This document shows positions 10,915 to 20,991 of a stretch of 64,000 nucleotides of DNA, one piece after another. Position numbers and translations under genes: made by a program. A model generated the notes under the pieces. That model ran no database searches and was not told the origin of the DNA. It saw only the letters and a program-made list of their open reading frames with translations. How positions within the stretch are numbered: position 1 is the first letter of the stretch; every line of letters starts with the position of its first letter. Source of the stretch: Rhizobium halophilum (lineage in GTDB: Bacteria; Pseudomonadota; Alphaproteobacteria; Rhizobiales; Rhizobiaceae); assembly GCF_021648825.1 (NCBI RefSeq), contig NZ_JAKJHS010000003.1, positions 310,001 to 374,000 of the forward strand, in the 5' to 3' direction.

Positions 10915-11948
10915 AATCCAACGATTCCGACAGTTTCGTCGCTCGCGCCAGCGAAACGTATCGCATCTTCGTCATCTACGGCCCGGATCGAGGGTTAGTA
11001 TCTGAACGCGCCGCAATCCTCGCACGGAAATCGGGTGTGGCGCAGGATGATCCGTTCTCCATGTTAAAGCTGGATGTTGGGGACCTCCAGGACGGAGGGC
11101 GCCTGCTGGATGAGGTGAACTCCCTTGGGCTTTTTGGTGGCGAGAAGCTGGTTTGGCTGAGAGGGGCTGGTAACGAAAAGCCACTTCTGGATGCAATGGC
11201 CGTGCTTGCGGCCGGGCCGCCGCCTCCGAACCGCCTGATCGTGGAAGCTGGCGACCTGAAGAAGGGAAGTGGGCTGAGGAAGATCGCGGAGCCGGCCAAG
11301 GCCATCGGGGTGATTCCTTGTTATTCCGATGATGCCCGTGCTCTTAATGCCCTGATCGATGCCGAACTTGCCCAGGACGGATTGACTATAACGCCCGCCG
11401 CTCGCCGACAGCTCATGGACTTGATCGGTGGGGACCGAGTGGCATCCCGGAACGAGATTCGCAAACTGTCTCTCTACTGCCGCGGCTCCGGAATCGTTGA
11501 GGAGGAAGATGTTGCAGCGATCATTGGCGATGCCAGCAGCGTTTCGACAGACGACGCTGTAGACGCGGTCTTGACAGGAGACCTGCCGGCGCTGCGTCAC
11601 GCTCTGCAGAAGGTGGTGGCGTCGAAGTCCCCCATCTTCCTCGTCCTGCAGGCGTGTCTCAAACAACTGCAGATGATTGATTCGATGCGTGCGGAAATGC
11701 ATGAGAAGAACCTGCAGACAGGGCAGGTGATGATGACCCTCGGCCGCCACATCCACTTCAGGCGCAAGCCGGTCGTCGAAAATGCGTTGAGAACCTGGTC
11801 TCCCGAAGCGCTTCTGCGGGAGACTGAGAGGCTGCAGTCGGCAATCCTTCAAACCCGCCGAAGGCAGAATCTCGAAAACAGCATCGCATTTCAAAGCTTG
11901 ATGGCGGTCGCGCTCCAATCGGCGCGAACAGGCCGGCGCACAGGTTAA
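10902..11948 (+). CDS. holA: DNA polymerase III delta subunit
   Basis: A 348-residue clamp-loader delta subunit, which opens the beta clamp during replication. Recognisable are YRIFVIYGPDRGLVSERA near the N-terminus, the central LIVEAGDLKKGSGLRK and the C-terminal helical collar ending in LENSIAFQSLMAVAL. It overlaps lptE by 13 bases, so the two are translationally linked. Its last bases overlap the end of the convergent parB. Confidence 0.95.
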   Translation: MAEIKSNDSDSFVARASETYRIFVIYGPDRGLVSERAAILARKSGVAQDDPFSMLKLDVGDLQDGGRLLDEVNSLGLFGGEKLVWLRGAGNEKPLLDAMAVLAAGPPPPNRLIVEAGDLKKGSGLRKIAEPAKAIGVIPCYSDDARALNALIDAELAQDGLTITPAARRQLMDLIGGDRVASRNEIRKLSLYCRGSGIVEEEDVAAIIGDASSVSTDDAVDAVLTGDLPALRHALQKVVASKSPIFLVLQACLKQLQMIDSMRAEMHEKNLQTGQVMMTLGRHIHFRRKPVVENALRTWSPEALLRETERLQSAILQTRRRQNLENSIAFQSLMAVALQSARTGRRTG

Positions 11949-12823
11949 CGTCGCTCCAGAAGACGACAGACATCCTCAAGCTGTTCGAGGCTACGGTACG
12001 ATATCCGCATCTGACCAGCACCCCCCTTGTGACTAATCTTTACGTCCAGACCCAGCGCGTCTGAAAGCGACCGCTCCAAGGCAAGGGTATCGGAGTCCTT
12101 CTGGTCGGGCTTGTCCACAACGGAAGACTGTGCTTGTTGCTTCACTTCATTCTGTGCAAGTCTTTCCGCATCACGGACCGACATCCCCTTCGAGATAATC
12201 GTGCGCGCCAGAGCAACAGGATCCGTGGTGGTGATCAACGCACGGGCATGGCCGGCAGAAAGTTCTCCCTTCGCCAGCATATCTCGAACGGGATCTGGCA
12301 GCTTAAGGAGCCGCAGACTGTTGGCGACGTGACTACGGCTCTTGCCGATAATCCCACCAAGATCATTTTGCGTATATCCATACTCCGCGATCAGCTGGTC
12401 ATACCCCAAGGCCTCTTCTAGCGGATTGAGATCTGCCCGCTGAACGTTCTCCACGATGGCGATTTCAAGCGCCGTACGGTCGTCCACATCCCGTACGATC
12501 ACTGGTATTTCATGGAGACCGGCTAATTGTGCTGCACGCCACCTCCGCTCCCCTGCGATAATCTCGAAGCCATCAGCGACAGTACGAACCACGACAGGTT
12601 GAACAATGCCGTGTTGACGTATGGAACTGGCTAGATCCTGCAGATCGCTTTCATCAAATTGCCGCCGAGGGTTACGCGGGTTGCGGCCAATGTGCTCTAT
12701 CGGCACCATGCGGTCGGAGTTCATCGGCTTCGGTGGGTCACTGACCTGGATTGGCTGGTCCATTTCACCGATGAGGGCCGCCAGGCCGCGTCCTAGCCGC
12801 CGCTTTGAAAGGTCTTCGGTCAT
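11945..12823 (-). CDS. parB: Chromosome partitioning protein ParB
   Basis: A 292-residue CTPase and DNA-binding protein that loads on parS sites and spreads as a clamp. Domains in order: short N-terminal GRGLAALIG, the CTP-binding segment with NPRNPRRQF and GERRWRAAQLAGL (residues about 50-110), a helix-turn-helix region (YTQNDLGGIIGKSRSHVANSL, about 150-170) and a C-terminal dimerisation domain. It is the second gene of parAB, 20 bp after parA. Five parS-like sites between 14.2 and 34.8 kb are its expected targets. Confidence 0.98.
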   Translation of the reverse strand: MTEDLSKRRLGRGLAALIGEMDQPIQVSDPPKPMNSDRMVPIEHIGRNPRNPRRQFDESDLQDLASSIRQHGIVQPVVVRTVADGFEIIAGERRWRAAQLAGLHEIPVIVRDVDDRTALEIAIVENVQRADLNPLEEALGYDQLIAEYGYTQNDLGGIIGKSRSHVANSLRLLKLPDPVRDMLAKGELSAGHARALITTTDPVALARTIISKGMSVRDAERLAQNEVKQQAQSSVVDKPDQKDSDTLALERSLSDALGLDVKISHKGGAGQMRISYRSLEQLEDVCRLLERR

Positions 12824-12843
12824 CTTAGTACATCACCCGTTGG

Positions 12844-13632
12844 TCAGGCCGCCTTGCGCCGACGTTCTCGTTGAATTACCTCCGAAGCCAATTGCAGATA
12901 AGCTTGACTACCAGCGCACTTCAGGTCGTAGAGTATGGCAGGCTTACCATAAGAGGGGGCCTCGGACACACGTACATTCCGGGGGATCAAGGTCTGATAG
13001 ACCTTCTCGCCAAGGTAGGTCCGCACGTCATTCACAACCTGCTGAGCGAGATTATTGCGTGCATCGAACATGGTCAGCACGATCCCCTGGATATCCAAGC
13101 TCGGATTGACCGTCCGCCGCACCTGCTCGACTGTTTCCAGAAGCTGACTCAATCCCTCCAGAGCAAAGAACTCGCATTGAAGCGGTACGAGAACAGACTG
13201 TGCAGCCGCCATTGCGTTCATTGTCAATAGGTTGAAGGAGGGAGGGCAGTCTAGAATGATATAGGTGAACGGAAGAACGTCTTCCGTCAACGCTCGCTTC
13301 AATCGAAAAACGCGGTCTGGTTGTTGAGCAATCTCCATTTCCACGCCGAGCAGATCCATTGTGGACGGAACAATCGACAGATTGGGTACGGCAGTGGGCA
13401 GAAGCGCCTGTTGGACCGTATTGCTCGCCACTAAAAGATCATAGGAAGACAAAGCTCGGTCGCGGCGGTCGATGCCCAAGCCAGTGCTTGCGTTACCCTG
13501 TGGGTCAAGATCGACAATCAGCACCTGTTCCCCAATAGCCGCGAGGGCGGTTGCTAGATTGATGGCAGTCGTTGTTTTTCCGACGCCACCTTTCTGGTTC
13601 GCGATGGTGATTATACGACTTCTGTTGATCAT
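12844..13632 (-). CDS. parA: Chromosome partitioning ATPase ParA
   Basis: A 262-residue deviant Walker-type ATPase that pulls ParB-parS complexes. The P-loop is ANQKGGVGKTTTAINLA at about residues 11-27, and DLDPQGNASTGLG and LDCPPS are the other nucleotide motifs. The start at 13632 (MINRSRIITIANQKGG) fits the family length. It lies 19 bp after rsmG in the usual rsmG-parA-parB order. Confidence 0.98.
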   Translation of the reverse strand: MINRSRIITIANQKGGVGKTTTAINLATALAAIGEQVLIVDLDPQGNASTGLGIDRRDRALSSYDLLVASNTVQQALLPTAVPNLSIVPSTMDLLGVEMEIAQQPDRVFRLKRALTEDVLPFTYIILDCPPSFNLLTMNAMAAAQSVLVPLQCEFFALEGLSQLLETVEQVRRTVNPSLDIQGIVLTMFDARNNLAQQVVNDVRTYLGEKVYQTLIPRNVRVSEAPSYGKPAILYDLKCAGSQAYLQLASEVIQRERRRKAA

Positions 13633-13651
13633 GCCGCACCTAATAAGGCTG

Positions 13652-14266
13652 TCATCCTAGGGCCTGCAGATGGCTCACTTCGAGGATTTTCGAATCCATC
13701 TCGACAGCACTTCGATGTTCTATCAGATCGAACTGCCATTCACCACGGGCTTTCTCCAGCTCCTTTTGATAATCCCGGCCTTTATGAAAGAACGCCGTCG
13801 TTCTCCCACTCGCCATCCAAGGGTAAGAGTAGCGAAACAACAGATCGACACTGGCTAGGGCGCGTGCTGAGACAAAGTCACACCTCTCGATATGCTTCGG
13901 CGCCTCTTCGATGCGAATGGCATGCACGCTTCCCTTCGCCATGGTTTCCATCAGCGCCACGCGGAGGAATGCCGCTTTCTTCTGATTGCTTTCGATAAGG
14001 TGAACCCAACCCCCTTCCACCTCGTTCATAAGGATGGCAGTTATGATCCCAGGAAACCCTCCACCTGAGCCTAAGTCAATCCAGGTTGCTGGGTGAGGTC
14101 GCAGCTGAAAAACTTGCGCGCTATCCGCAATATGGCGATCCCAAAGTTCGGCGACGGTCGAAGGTGCCACCAAATTGATACGCCTACACCACCGAAGGAA
14201 GAGCTCCGAAAAGTGCTCTAAACGCTCGTGCGTTTCACGTGAAACACGTTTTCCGTTCAGATGCAT
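13652..14266 (-). CDS. rsmG: 16S rRNA (guanine-527-N7) methyltransferase RsmG
   Basis: A 204-residue SAM-dependent methyltransferase (formerly GidB). The SAM motif is [13 protein letters not shown], preceded by HIADSAQVF. The start ATG overlaps the mnmG stop by one base. Residues 7-12 (RVSRET) are encoded by a ParB site, so the N-terminal peptide is partly shaped by a DNA signal. Confidence 0.97.
   Translation of the reverse strand: MHLNGKRVSRETHERLEHFSELFLRWCRRINLVAPSTVAELWDRHIADSAQVFQLRPHPATWIDLGSGGGFPGIITAILMNEVEGGWVHLIESNQKKAAFLRVALMETMAKGSVHAIRIEEAPKHIERCDFVSARALASVDLLFRYSYPWMASGRTTAFFHKGRDYQKELEKARGEWQFDLIEHRSAVEMDSKILEVSHLQALG
14231..14246. promoter_or_regulatory. parS site 1 (inside rsmG)
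   Basis: CGTTTCACGTGAAACA matches the ParB consensus TGTTTCACGTGAAACA at 15 of 16 positions and has the perfectly symmetric core GTTTCACGTGAAAC. It lies in codons 7-12 of rsmG, about 1.4 kb upstream of parB. It is the only one of the five sites without a GATTC motif. Confidence 0.92.
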
Positions 14267-16140
14267 CAGGAGACTCTCTTGGCGCGAGATAGAGATTGCT
14301 TGCGGATTGTAGCTAGGAGAAGTGCAGAGGCTGCGGGCGTCATTCCCTCAATTCTCGCCGCGTGGGCAAGTGATACCGGTCTCTGCGCAACCAGTTTCTG
14401 CTTCAGTTCAGAGGAAAGACCCGCTAGCTGCTCATAATCGAAGTCAGCAGGGATTCTCAGGCTTTCATCGCGCCGAAGCGAGAGGACATCACTCTCCTGC
14501 CGTTCAAGATAAACGGCGTACCCCGCTTCAATCTCCAGCGCTTCTGCAACTCGCGACGGGATATCACCCAGTTCGGCCCAGATTGCTCTCAGAGCGGAGA
14601 GATCGATGGATTCGTATGACAGAAGTTCAAAAGCGCTGCGTCGTTTGCCATCGTAATTGACCTTCAGTCCTCTCTGGGCGGCCTCTGTCGGCGTCAGTGA
14701 TAGCTGCCGCAAAAGCGTTCGGTATTCAGTAAGGGAAGTCTCATAAGCAGAGAATGCCCGTGCTCGCTCGGATCCTACAATACCAGACGCGATGCCTTCC
14801 GGTGTAAGCCTTACGTCAGCATTGTCTGCCCGTAACGAAAGCCGGTACTCTGCACGTGACGTGAACATCCGGTAAGGTTCTGTGACGCCGCGCGAGGTCA
14901 GATCGTCGATCATCACTCCGATATAGGAACTTGTTCGGCTGAAGGTTTTAGGTGCCCCACCCCCTGCGCATAGGCCCGCGTTGAGCCCCGCCGCAAGACC
15001 TTGAGCAGCCGCTTCCTCGTATCCGGTGGTGCCGTTGATCTGCCCGGCCAGATAGAGCCCTCTGATGCTCCTAAGTTCTAGAGAATCCGTCAGTTCGCGG
15101 GGATCTACATGGTCATATTCTATTGCGTAGCCCGGCTGCAGTATCTCGACTTTCTCCAAGCCTGGGATCGTGCGAATGAACATCTCCTGCACCGCAGCGG
15201 GGAGGGAGGTCGAGATGCCGTTTGGATAAACGGTAGGGTCATCCAGCCCCTCCGGTTCGAGGAAAACCTGGTGCCCGTCTCTCTCGCCAAAGCGCATGAT
15301 CTTATCCTCGATCGAGGGGCAGTAGCGAGGACCCACCCCCTCAATCTGACCGGAGTACATGGCAGATAAGCCTATGTTCCGCCTAATAACGTCATGTGTT
15401 GCACCGGTGGTCCGCGTCACTCCGCATGCGATTTGCGGCGTATTGATCTTGTCGGTCAGGAATGAAAACGGGACGGGTACCTCATCTGCCTCCTGATATG
15501 TTACCGATGACCAGTCTACCGTATGTCCATTTAGACGTGCCGGTGTTCCTGTCTTCAGTCGCCCGAGCGTAACCTGGTGCCGTGCCAGCGTCTCCGAAAG
15601 CCCGGTTGAAGCTTCCTCGCCAACACGACCACCCGATATCCTTTCGGTACCGATATGAATTACGCCTCGCAGGAAGGTTCCGGTTGTCAGTACGACAGCG
15701 GCTGCGCGAAGATGACGACCGTCCGCCAGAACAACGCCCTGAATCCTCCCATTGTTGATTAGAAGATCGTGCGCGTTACCCTCGACCACAGTGAGATCGT
15801 CTTGTGCCAGGATGGCTTCTTGCATTGCCAGCCGGTACAGTTTCCGGTCGGCTTGGGTCCTCGGTCCTCGTACAGCAGGTCCTTTACTGCGGTTCAACAT
15901 GCGAAACTGGATACCGGCAGCATCGGCGACTCTTCCCATCAGGCCGTCCAGAGCGTCCACTTCCCGTACCAGATGGCCCTTCCCCAAGCCGCCGATGGCG
16001 GGGTTGCAGGACATAACCCCGATGGTATCGAACTTATGGGTCAAGAGAGCGGTCTTGGCGCTCATCCGTGCAGCGGCACTCGCCGCCTCGCAGCCAGCAT
16101 GCCCTCCACCGATGACGATAACGTCGTAAGCCTCTGTCAT
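14266..16140 (-). CDS. mnmG: tRNA uridine-5-carboxymethylaminomethyl synthase MnmG
   Basis: A 624-residue FAD-dependent enzyme (GidA) that, with MnmE, modifies the wobble uridine of several tRNAs. The dinucleotide-binding motif [21 protein letters not shown] starts at residue 6. The family block [20 protein letters not shown] and the conserved [11 protein letters not shown] are intact. It sits between mnmE (34 bp upstream, gap holding a parS) and rsmG (one-base overlap). Confidence 0.98.
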   Translation of the reverse strand: MTEAYDVIVIGGGHAGCEAASAAARMSAKTALLTHKFDTIGVMSCNPAIGGLGKGHLVREVDALDGLMGRVADAAGIQFRMLNRSKGPAVRGPRTQADRKLYRLAMQEAILAQDDLTVVEGNAHDLLINNGRIQGVVLADGRHLRAAAVVLTTGTFLRGVIHIGTERISGGRVGEEASTGLSETLARHQVTLGRLKTGTPARLNGHTVDWSSVTYQEADEVPVPFSFLTDKINTPQIACGVTRTTGATHDVIRRNIGLSAMYSGQIEGVGPRYCPSIEDKIMRFGERDGHQVFLEPEGLDDPTVYPNGISTSLPAAVQEMFIRTIPGLEKVEILQPGYAIEYDHVDPRELTDSLELRSIRGLYLAGQINGTTGYEEAAAQGLAAGLNAGLCAGGGAPKTFSRTSSYIGVMIDDLTSRGVTEPYRMFTSRAEYRLSLRADNADVRLTPEGIASGIVGSERARAFSAYETSLTEYRTLLRQLSLTPTEAAQRGLKVNYDGKRRSAFELLSYESIDLSALRAIWAELGDIPSRVAEALEIEAGYAVYLERQESDVLSLRRDESLRIPADFDYEQLAGLSSELKQKLVAQRPVSLAHAARIEGMTPAASALLLATIRKQSLSRAKRVS

Positions 16141-16160
16141 GATGACACTCCATGTTCACG

Positions 16161-16176
16161 TGTTTCACGTGAATCA
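16161..16176. promoter_or_regulatory. parS site 2 (mnmE/mnmG junction)
   Basis: TGTTTCACGTGAATCA differs from the consensus at one position. On the minus strand its core reads GATTCACGTGAAAC, so it contains a GATTC site. It overlaps the mnmE stop codon. The bases just before it (ATGTTCACGTG at 16153-16162) look like a second, damaged half of the same motif. Confidence 0.92.
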
Positions 16177-17481
16177 CTTACCTATGCAGAACTGGGAAAA
16201 AATAACGTCGAGCAGATCTTCGACATCGACCGCGCCGGTTATGCGGCCAAGTGAATTTGCTGCTACTCTCAAGTACTCAGCGCGCAACTCAAGTACGTTC
16301 GCCTTTAGCGCCTCTTCGATGAAATTGGAAGCCTGTTGGAGAAGATCCAACTGCCGCTTCCGCGTTGGTACCGCACTCCCTGCCCAAACCGCCTTCACGC
16401 GCTCAAGGATCAAACGCCGCAGATCCGAAATACCTAAATTAGAATTAACCGAGATACAAAGATCGAACTCGGTTGAGGCGCCTCGCAAATCGGACTTGCT
16501 ACCGACCCGGACGATCTCTCTTCCTTCAGCCGAGAAGGGTTGGTCTGTGGAAGATCCAATCTCCTGCAAAAACAGGACAAGATCTGCCTGCTCTATCAAC
16601 TTACGAGCTCGGCGAATGCCCTCTTGCTCAACCACGTCCATGCTCTCTCGAAGCCCGGCCGTATCGTAAAGCTTCACTAAGAAGCCTTCGAGATCGAGAT
16701 CCACACTGATTACATCACGCGTGGTGCCTGCCACCTCGGTAACAATGGCAACATCACGATCAGCAAGGGCGTTGAGCAAGCTGGATTTGCCAGCATTCGG
16801 CGGCCCTACGATCGCGACCTTGTAGCCGTCGCGAATGATCTCCCCGGCACCTGCCGCTGAGACGTGTTCTTTAAGAGCCCTGTGAAGCGTGACAATTTCA
16901 TCCACTATTTGTTCCGCGACGGAGCCCGGCACGTCGTCTTCGTCGGCAAAGTCCAGTTCAGCCTCAATCATTGCCCGCGCATGGGTGAGACGTCTTGCCC
17001 AGGCATTATAAATCTCGGACTGCCCACCAAAACTTTGCTCCACCGCAAGACGTCGTTGCATCTCCGTCTCGGCAGAAATCAGTTCCGCTAATCCTTCCAC
17101 CTCGACCAGGTCTAAACGCCCATGTTCAAATGACCGTCTAGAAAACTCCCCAGCCTCAGCCATGCGGAGCCCGTCCATGCTCTCCAGTTCGCCCAGCAAA
17201 GCACTTACGACAGCCCGGCTGCCGTGGGAGTGCAATTCGACGATATCCTCTCCAGTGAAGGAGTGTGGAGCTCGGAACAGAAGCACCAGAACTTCATCAA
17301 GCAGGAAGCCCGACTGACTAAAGACACGACGTAGACTTGCCACACGCGGCGCCGGCAAGGCCTTCAAGGTCAGTTTTTGTAATGCCTCACATGCTTTGGG
17401 CCCGCTGAGCCGTATCACTGCGACGCCAGCGGGTGGAGAGCCACTAGAAAGGGCGAAGATCGTATCTACTGGCGATCCCAT
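16174..17481 (-). CDS. mnmE: tRNA modification GTPase MnmE
   Basis: A 435-residue GTPase, partner of MnmG in tRNA wobble modification. It shows an N-terminal folate-binding domain (DTIFALSSGSPPAGVAVIRLSG), a G domain with AIVGPPNAGKSSLLNAL (P-loop), EVAGTTRD (switch) and DTAGLRES, and the absolutely conserved C-terminal FCIGK. I chose the ATG at 17481 (MGSPVDTIF); upstream in-frame codons add a peptide unlike the family. Its stop overlaps a parS site. Confidence 0.97.
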   Translation of the reverse strand: MGSPVDTIFALSSGSPPAGVAVIRLSGPKACEALQKLTLKALPAPRVASLRRVFSQSGFLLDEVLVLLFRAPHSFTGEDIVELHSHGSRAVVSALLGELESMDGLRMAEAGEFSRRSFEHGRLDLVEVEGLAELISAETEMQRRLAVEQSFGGQSEIYNAWARRLTHARAMIEAELDFADEDDVPGSVAEQIVDEIVTLHRALKEHVSAAGAGEIIRDGYKVAIVGPPNAGKSSLLNALADRDVAIVTEVAGTTRDVISVDLDLEGFLVKLYDTAGLRESMDVVEQEGIRRARKLIEQADLVLFLQEIGSSTDQPFSAEGREIVRVGSKSDLRGASTEFDLCISVNSNLGISDLRRLILERVKAVWAGSAVPTRKRQLDLLQQASNFIEEALKANVLELRAEYLRVAANSLGRITGAVDVEDLLDVIFSQFCIGK

Positions 17482-17506
17482 CGCGATACCATGAGCTGGG
17501 AGGAAC

Positions 17507-17533
17507 CAAAACGCCCGACACAAGGCCGGGCGT
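17507..17533 (-). terminator. Intrinsic terminator of rho
   Basis: On the minus strand ACGCCCG and CGGGCGT form a seven-base-pair stem followed by TTTTGG. It lies 33 bp after the rho stop and before mnmE. Confidence 0.75.
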
Positions 17534-17565
17534 CGAGATATGGGCTAGCTTCGGCTAAAGCAAGC

Positions 17566-18831
17566 CTAGGTATTCATAGAGTCGAAGAAGTCGCTGTTGC
17601 TCTTCGTCTGCTTCAACTTGTCGATGAGAAACTCGATAGCATCCGTGGTACCCATTGGCGCCAGAATCCGGCGAAGAACAAAGATCTTCTGCAGATCCTG
17701 GCGTGGAACCAGCAGATCTTCCTTTCGGGTGCCGGACTTGAGGATGTCCATGGACGGGAAGATGCGCTTGTCGGCCACCTTACGGTCGAGGACGATTTCG
17801 GAGTTGCCGGTTCCTTTGAACTCTTCGAAAATAACCTCATCCATGCGGCTACCGGTATCGATGAGAGCGGTCGCTATGATCGTCAGCGACCCACCTTCCT
17901 CGATGTTGCGTGCAGCACCGAAGAAGCGCTTTGGACGCTGCAAGGCGTTGGCGTCGACGCCACCGGTGAGAACCTTGCCGGATGAAGGAACGACGGTGTT
18001 GTAGGCGCGGCCAAGGCGAGTGATGGAATCGAGAAGGATCACCACGTCGCGCCCGTGTTCTACCAGACGCTTCGCCTTCTCTATCACCATCTCCGCGACC
18101 TGGACGTGACGCACTGCGGGCTCGTCGAAAGTCGACGACACCACTTCGCCGCGAACCGAGCGCTGCATGTCGGTTACTTCTTCCGGCCGCTCGTCAATAA
18201 GGAGAACGATAAGGTAACATTCCGGATGGTTCGCCGTAATGGAATGGGCGATATTCTGAAGCAGAACCGTCTTGCCGGTCCGTGGCGGCGCGACGATCAA
18301 CCCGCGCTGGCCTTTTCCCAGCGGTGCGATGAGGTCGATAACGCGCGCAGAGAGGTCTTTTGAGGTTGGAACTTCGAGTTCCATCTTGAAACGCTCATCG
18401 GGATAGAGCGGTGTCAGGTTGTCGAAGTGAACCTTGTGTCGGATCTTTTCCGGGTCGTCGAAATTGATCGTGTTGACCTTCAAGAGCGCGAAATAGCGTT
18501 CCCCTTCTTTGGGACCCCGGATCGGGCCCTCGACCGTATCGCCGGTCTTCAGCGAGAAGCGGCGAATCTGCGACGGCGAGATGTAGATGTCATCCGGCCC
18601 CGGGAGATAGTTCGCGTTGGCCGACCGGAGGAAGCCGAACCCGTCCTGAAGGACTTCCACAACGCCTTCGCCGATGATTTCCACATCCTGGCTGGCCAAA
18701 ACCTTGAGGATCGCAAACATCAGCTCCTGCTTACGCATGGTGCTCGCGTTTTCGACCTCGAGTGATTCGGCAAAGGTCAGCAGATCCGTCGGGGATTTGC
18801 CTTTGAGTTCTTGAAGCTTCATTTCAGCCAT
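17566..18831 (-). CDS. rho: Transcription termination factor Rho
   Basis: A 421-residue hexameric RNA helicase. Domains: N-terminal [18 protein letters not shown], the cold-shock RNA-binding fold with GFGFLRS (about residues 60-120), and the ATPase with [12 protein letters not shown] (P-loop) and the Q/R-loop area around [12 protein letters not shown] chose the ATG at 18831; the longer frame to 18963 lacks family similarity. The 130 bp or so between that ATG and hemJ could be an untranslated leader, which in many bacteria serves rho autoregulation; nothing in it proves that here. Confidence 0.98.
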   Translation of the reverse strand: MAEMKLQELKGKSPTDLLTFAESLEVENASTMRKQELMFAILKVLASQDVEIIGEGVVEVLQDGFGFLRSANANYLPGPDDIYISPSQIRRFSLKTGDTVEGPIRGPKEGERYFALLKVNTINFDDPEKIRHKVHFDNLTPLYPDERFKMELEVPTSKDLSARVIDLIAPLGKGQRGLIVAPPRTGKTVLLQNIAHSITANHPECYLIVLLIDERPEEVTDMQRSVRGEVVSSTFDEPAVRHVQVAEMVIEKAKRLVEHGRDVVILLDSITRLGRAYNTVVPSSGKVLTGGVDANALQRPKRFFGAARNIEEGGSLTIIATALIDTGSRMDEVIFEEFKGTGNSEIVLDRKVADKRIFPSMDILKSGTRKEDLLVPRQDLQKIFVLRRILAPMGTTDAIEFLIDKLKQTKSNSDFFDSMNT

Positions 18832-19015
18832 GAAGGGGACCACGTTGAGCGTAGAAGGGGAAAAAGGCGTGCCGGTGGAATTCTCGACCACGGAGGACCT
18901 CCGGGGAGTATGAGTGATTACACGCATGCCACGAGATGAGATGGCGCGAAAATAGCGAGTCAACGCAAAGGCCGCAAGGGGTTCTGCACAAATCTTCGCC
19001 GAATTATCGGCGGCC

Positions 19016-19561
19016 TCAGAACGGCTTGACGATCACCAGGATGACGATGGCGATCATCAACAACGTAGGCGCCTCATTCATCATCCGCCAATAGCGTGCT
19101 GACTTGCGCGGTCCCTCCGCCGCAAAGCTCCGGACCGCTCGGCTGAAATGCACATGAACGACCGTCAGGACCACCACCAGAGTGATCTTGGCGTGTAGCC
19201 AGCCGCCCTGGAAGCCAAAGACATCCCAGGCGAGATACAGGCCTAGAACCCAGGTGATCATCATCGCGGGGTTCATGATGACCTTCAACAGCCGCTGCTC
19301 CATCACCTTGAAGGTTTCAGACTGCTCTGATCCTGGCGCGGCGTCGCTGTGGTAGATGAACAGCCGCGGCATATAGAGCAGTCCGGCCATCCAGGAGATG
19401 ACCGCTATGACGTGCAGTGCCGTCATCCACCGCGCAAAATCGGCCGGCTGAGCGAAGTAAAGGCCGAGAAGGATCGCGACGAAAACGGCGAGCGCCACAT
19501 AGGCCCGCTTGCCGGCGCGTCGTCCGGCCCTTTCTGACGTCTGACGTTCAGTCTCCACCAT
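19016..19561 (-). CDS. hemJ: HemJ-type protoporphyrinogen oxidase
   Basis: A 181-residue membrane protein of the UPF0093/HemJ family that oxidises protoporphyrinogen IX in heme synthesis. It has four to five hydrophobic segments, with conserved histidine in [24 protein letters not shown] and in [20 protein letters not shown]. The ATG shares one base with the hemE stop, so the two heme genes are coupled. The hemE-hemJ-rho order is the usual one in rhizobia. Confidence 0.95.
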   Translation of the reverse strand: MVETERQTSERAGRRAGKRAYVALAVFVAILLGLYFAQPADFARWMTALHVIAVISWMAGLLYMPRLFIYHSDAAPGSEQSETFKVMEQRLLKVIMNPAMMITWVLGLYLAWDVFGFQGGWLHAKITLVVVLTVVHVHFSRAVRSFAAEGPRKSARYWRMMNEAPTLLMIAIVILVIVKPF

Positions 19562-20592
19562 CAGGTGATACCTCGCACGAGGCGCACCAGATCCGCCACG
19601 TGCTCAGGATCAGCCTCCGGGGTGATCCCATGACCCAGATTGAAGATCAGCGGACCGCTCCCCAGCACCTGCAGGATCCTATCCACGCCCTCTTCCATCG
19701 CACGTCCGCCAGCCACAACCCGCATCGGGTCGAGGTTACCCTGAACCGGACCATCCTTCTGCAACTCGGCCGCAAACGAGAGAGGAACAGTCCAATCAAG
19801 GCCTATAGCGTTGGCATCTGTCCCCTGCCGGTAGGTCTTCAGGTTCATTCCTGCGCCCTTGGCGAACGCGATGATTCGCGCGCCCGGTCGGGCACCCCTC
19901 ACTTTGCGAACCATCCGTGCCACCGGCCCGACGGCATACCGCTGAAATTCGGCTTCCCCGAGAACGCCTGCCCAGGAGTCGAAAATCTGGACGGCATCGG
20001 CACCAGCATCCAGCTGCGCGATCAGGTATTCCGCCGAAATGTCTGCGAGGATGTCCAAAAGCCGTTCAAACGCGATTGGGTTTCGATAGGAGAACAGCCG
20101 CGCAGGCGCCTGGTCAGACGTGCCATGACCCGCGATCATGTAGGTCGCCACTGTCCAGGGCGCTCCACAAAAGCCCAGCAAAGTTGTGTCTTTCGGCAGT
20201 TCCTGCCGCAGGCGTCGAACTGTCTCGATGACGGGGGAAAGATGATCCAGCACGCCATCGGGACGAAGGGTGGCCACCTCTGAAACATCCAGCGGATCCA
20301 TTTGCGGTCCTTCGCCCTGTACGAAGCGTACATTGCGTTTAAGGGCATCGGGAATGACGAGGATATCGGAGAAAAGAATTGCAGCATCGAATTTGTAGCG
20401 ACGAATGGGCTGCAGCGTCACTTCCACCGCATGCTCAGGAGAATAACACAAGTCAAGGAAGCTGCCGGCTCGCGAACGTGTCTCGCGGTACTCCGGAAGG
20501 TAACGTCCTGCCTGCCTCATCAGCCAGATTGGTGGAGGGGACAGGGTTTGCCCTTCAAGCACCGCTACGATCTTCCGGAATGGGCCGGTCAA
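19561..20592 (-). CDS. hemE: Uroporphyrinogen decarboxylase
   Basis: A 343-residue enzyme that turns uroporphyrinogen III into coproporphyrinogen III. The N-terminal signature [17 protein letters not shown] and the [13 protein letters not shown] block are intact, as is FDSWAGVLG. It is the first gene to the left of oriC and is transcribed away from it, ahead of hemJ. Confidence 0.98.
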   Translation of the reverse strand: MTGPFRKIVAVLEGQTLSPPPIWLMRQAGRYLPEYRETRSRAGSFLDLCYSPEHAVEVTLQPIRRYKFDAAILFSDILVIPDALKRNVRFVQGEGPQMDPLDVSEVATLRPDGVLDHLSPVIETVRRLRQELPKDTTLLGFCGAPWTVATYMIAGHGTSDQAPARLFSYRNPIAFERLLDILADISAEYLIAQLDAGADAVQIFDSWAGVLGEAEFQRYAVGPVARMVRKVRGARPGARIIAFAKGAGMNLKTYRQGTDANAIGLDWTVPLSFAAELQKDGPVQGNLDPMRVVAGGRAMEEGVDRILQVLGSGPLIFNLGHGITPEADPEHVADLVRLVRGIT

Positions 20593-20808
20593 GGTTTTCC
20601 TCCTAAATAGGAATCTATTTCAAAAGGCTTTCTATTTCTTAGAGTCGGTGAGTATCAAGGATTAAACAGTCTCCACAGAAGCCGCTACGATCCGGTACCT
20701 CGGTCAGCTTCGTGTACTGCGGAAGTCCGCTACAGACGTGTAATTGTGGAAGGATGATATTAGTCAACTAAAACAACGATATGTTGGTATTGTGTGGGGC
20801 GGCTTGTG

Positions 20809-20817
20809 TGTGGATAA
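20809..20817 (-). promoter_or_regulatory. DnaA box (perfect)
   Basis: Reads TTATCCACA on the minus strand, the strict DnaA consensus, inside the hemE-PPSR gap. Confidence 0.9.
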
Positions 20818-20855
20818 TGCGGGGATAAGTTTCTAAGGTTTCGATCGAAACAACG

Positions 20856-20864
20856 TTATCCACA
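20856..20864 (+). promoter_or_regulatory. DnaA box (perfect)
   Basis: Reads TTATCCACA on the plus strand, opposite in orientation to the perfect box 47 bp to its left. Confidence 0.9.
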
Positions 20865-20898
20865 ACCAACGCAAAGACGGCTCCCCGGTGGAAGGATT

Positions 20899-20907
20899 TG
20901 TGGACAA
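20899..20907 (-). promoter_or_regulatory. DnaA box (one mismatch)
   Basis: Reads TTGTCCACA on the minus strand, one change from the consensus and a variant that still binds DnaA in other species. Confidence 0.75.
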
Positions 20908-20966
20908 CCTGCCGGTTTTCCCATCGTGATAGATCGCAGCCCGCATCTGCCCTGAGTTCTCCCAAG

Positions 20967-20975
20967 TTATCAACA
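20967..20975 (+). promoter_or_regulatory. DnaA box (one mismatch)
   Basis: Reads TTATCAACA on the plus strand, one change from the consensus, only 17 bp before the PPSR start codon. Confidence 0.65.
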
Positions 20976-20991
20976 AAGGATAAAGAAGAGC

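Larger units (their letters stand above)
20593..20991. other. Chromosomal replication origin (oriC)
   Basis: A 399-bp gene-free gap between hemE and PPSR, the place where the origin lies in Caulobacter and Sinorhizobium. It holds perfect DnaA boxes at 20809-20817 (minus) and 20856-20864 (plus, TTATCCACA), single-mismatch boxes at 20899-20907 (minus, TTGTCCACA) and 20967-20975 (plus, TTATCAACA), and a weak one at 20821-20829. A/T-rich stretches (about 20603-20640 and 20741-20790) are candidate unwinding sites. GANTC motifs occur at 20611 and 20642. I see no TTAA-N7-TTAA CtrA site. Genes diverge on both sides. Confidence 0.9.

Noticed and set aside
20744-20753. A further DnaA-like sequence TTGTGGAAGG in oriC
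   Set aside because: Shares only the TGTGGA part; too many mismatches to list as a box.
20593-20991. CtrA-binding sites in oriC
   Set aside because: I looked for TTAA-N7-TTAA and found none; single TTAA words are not enough.
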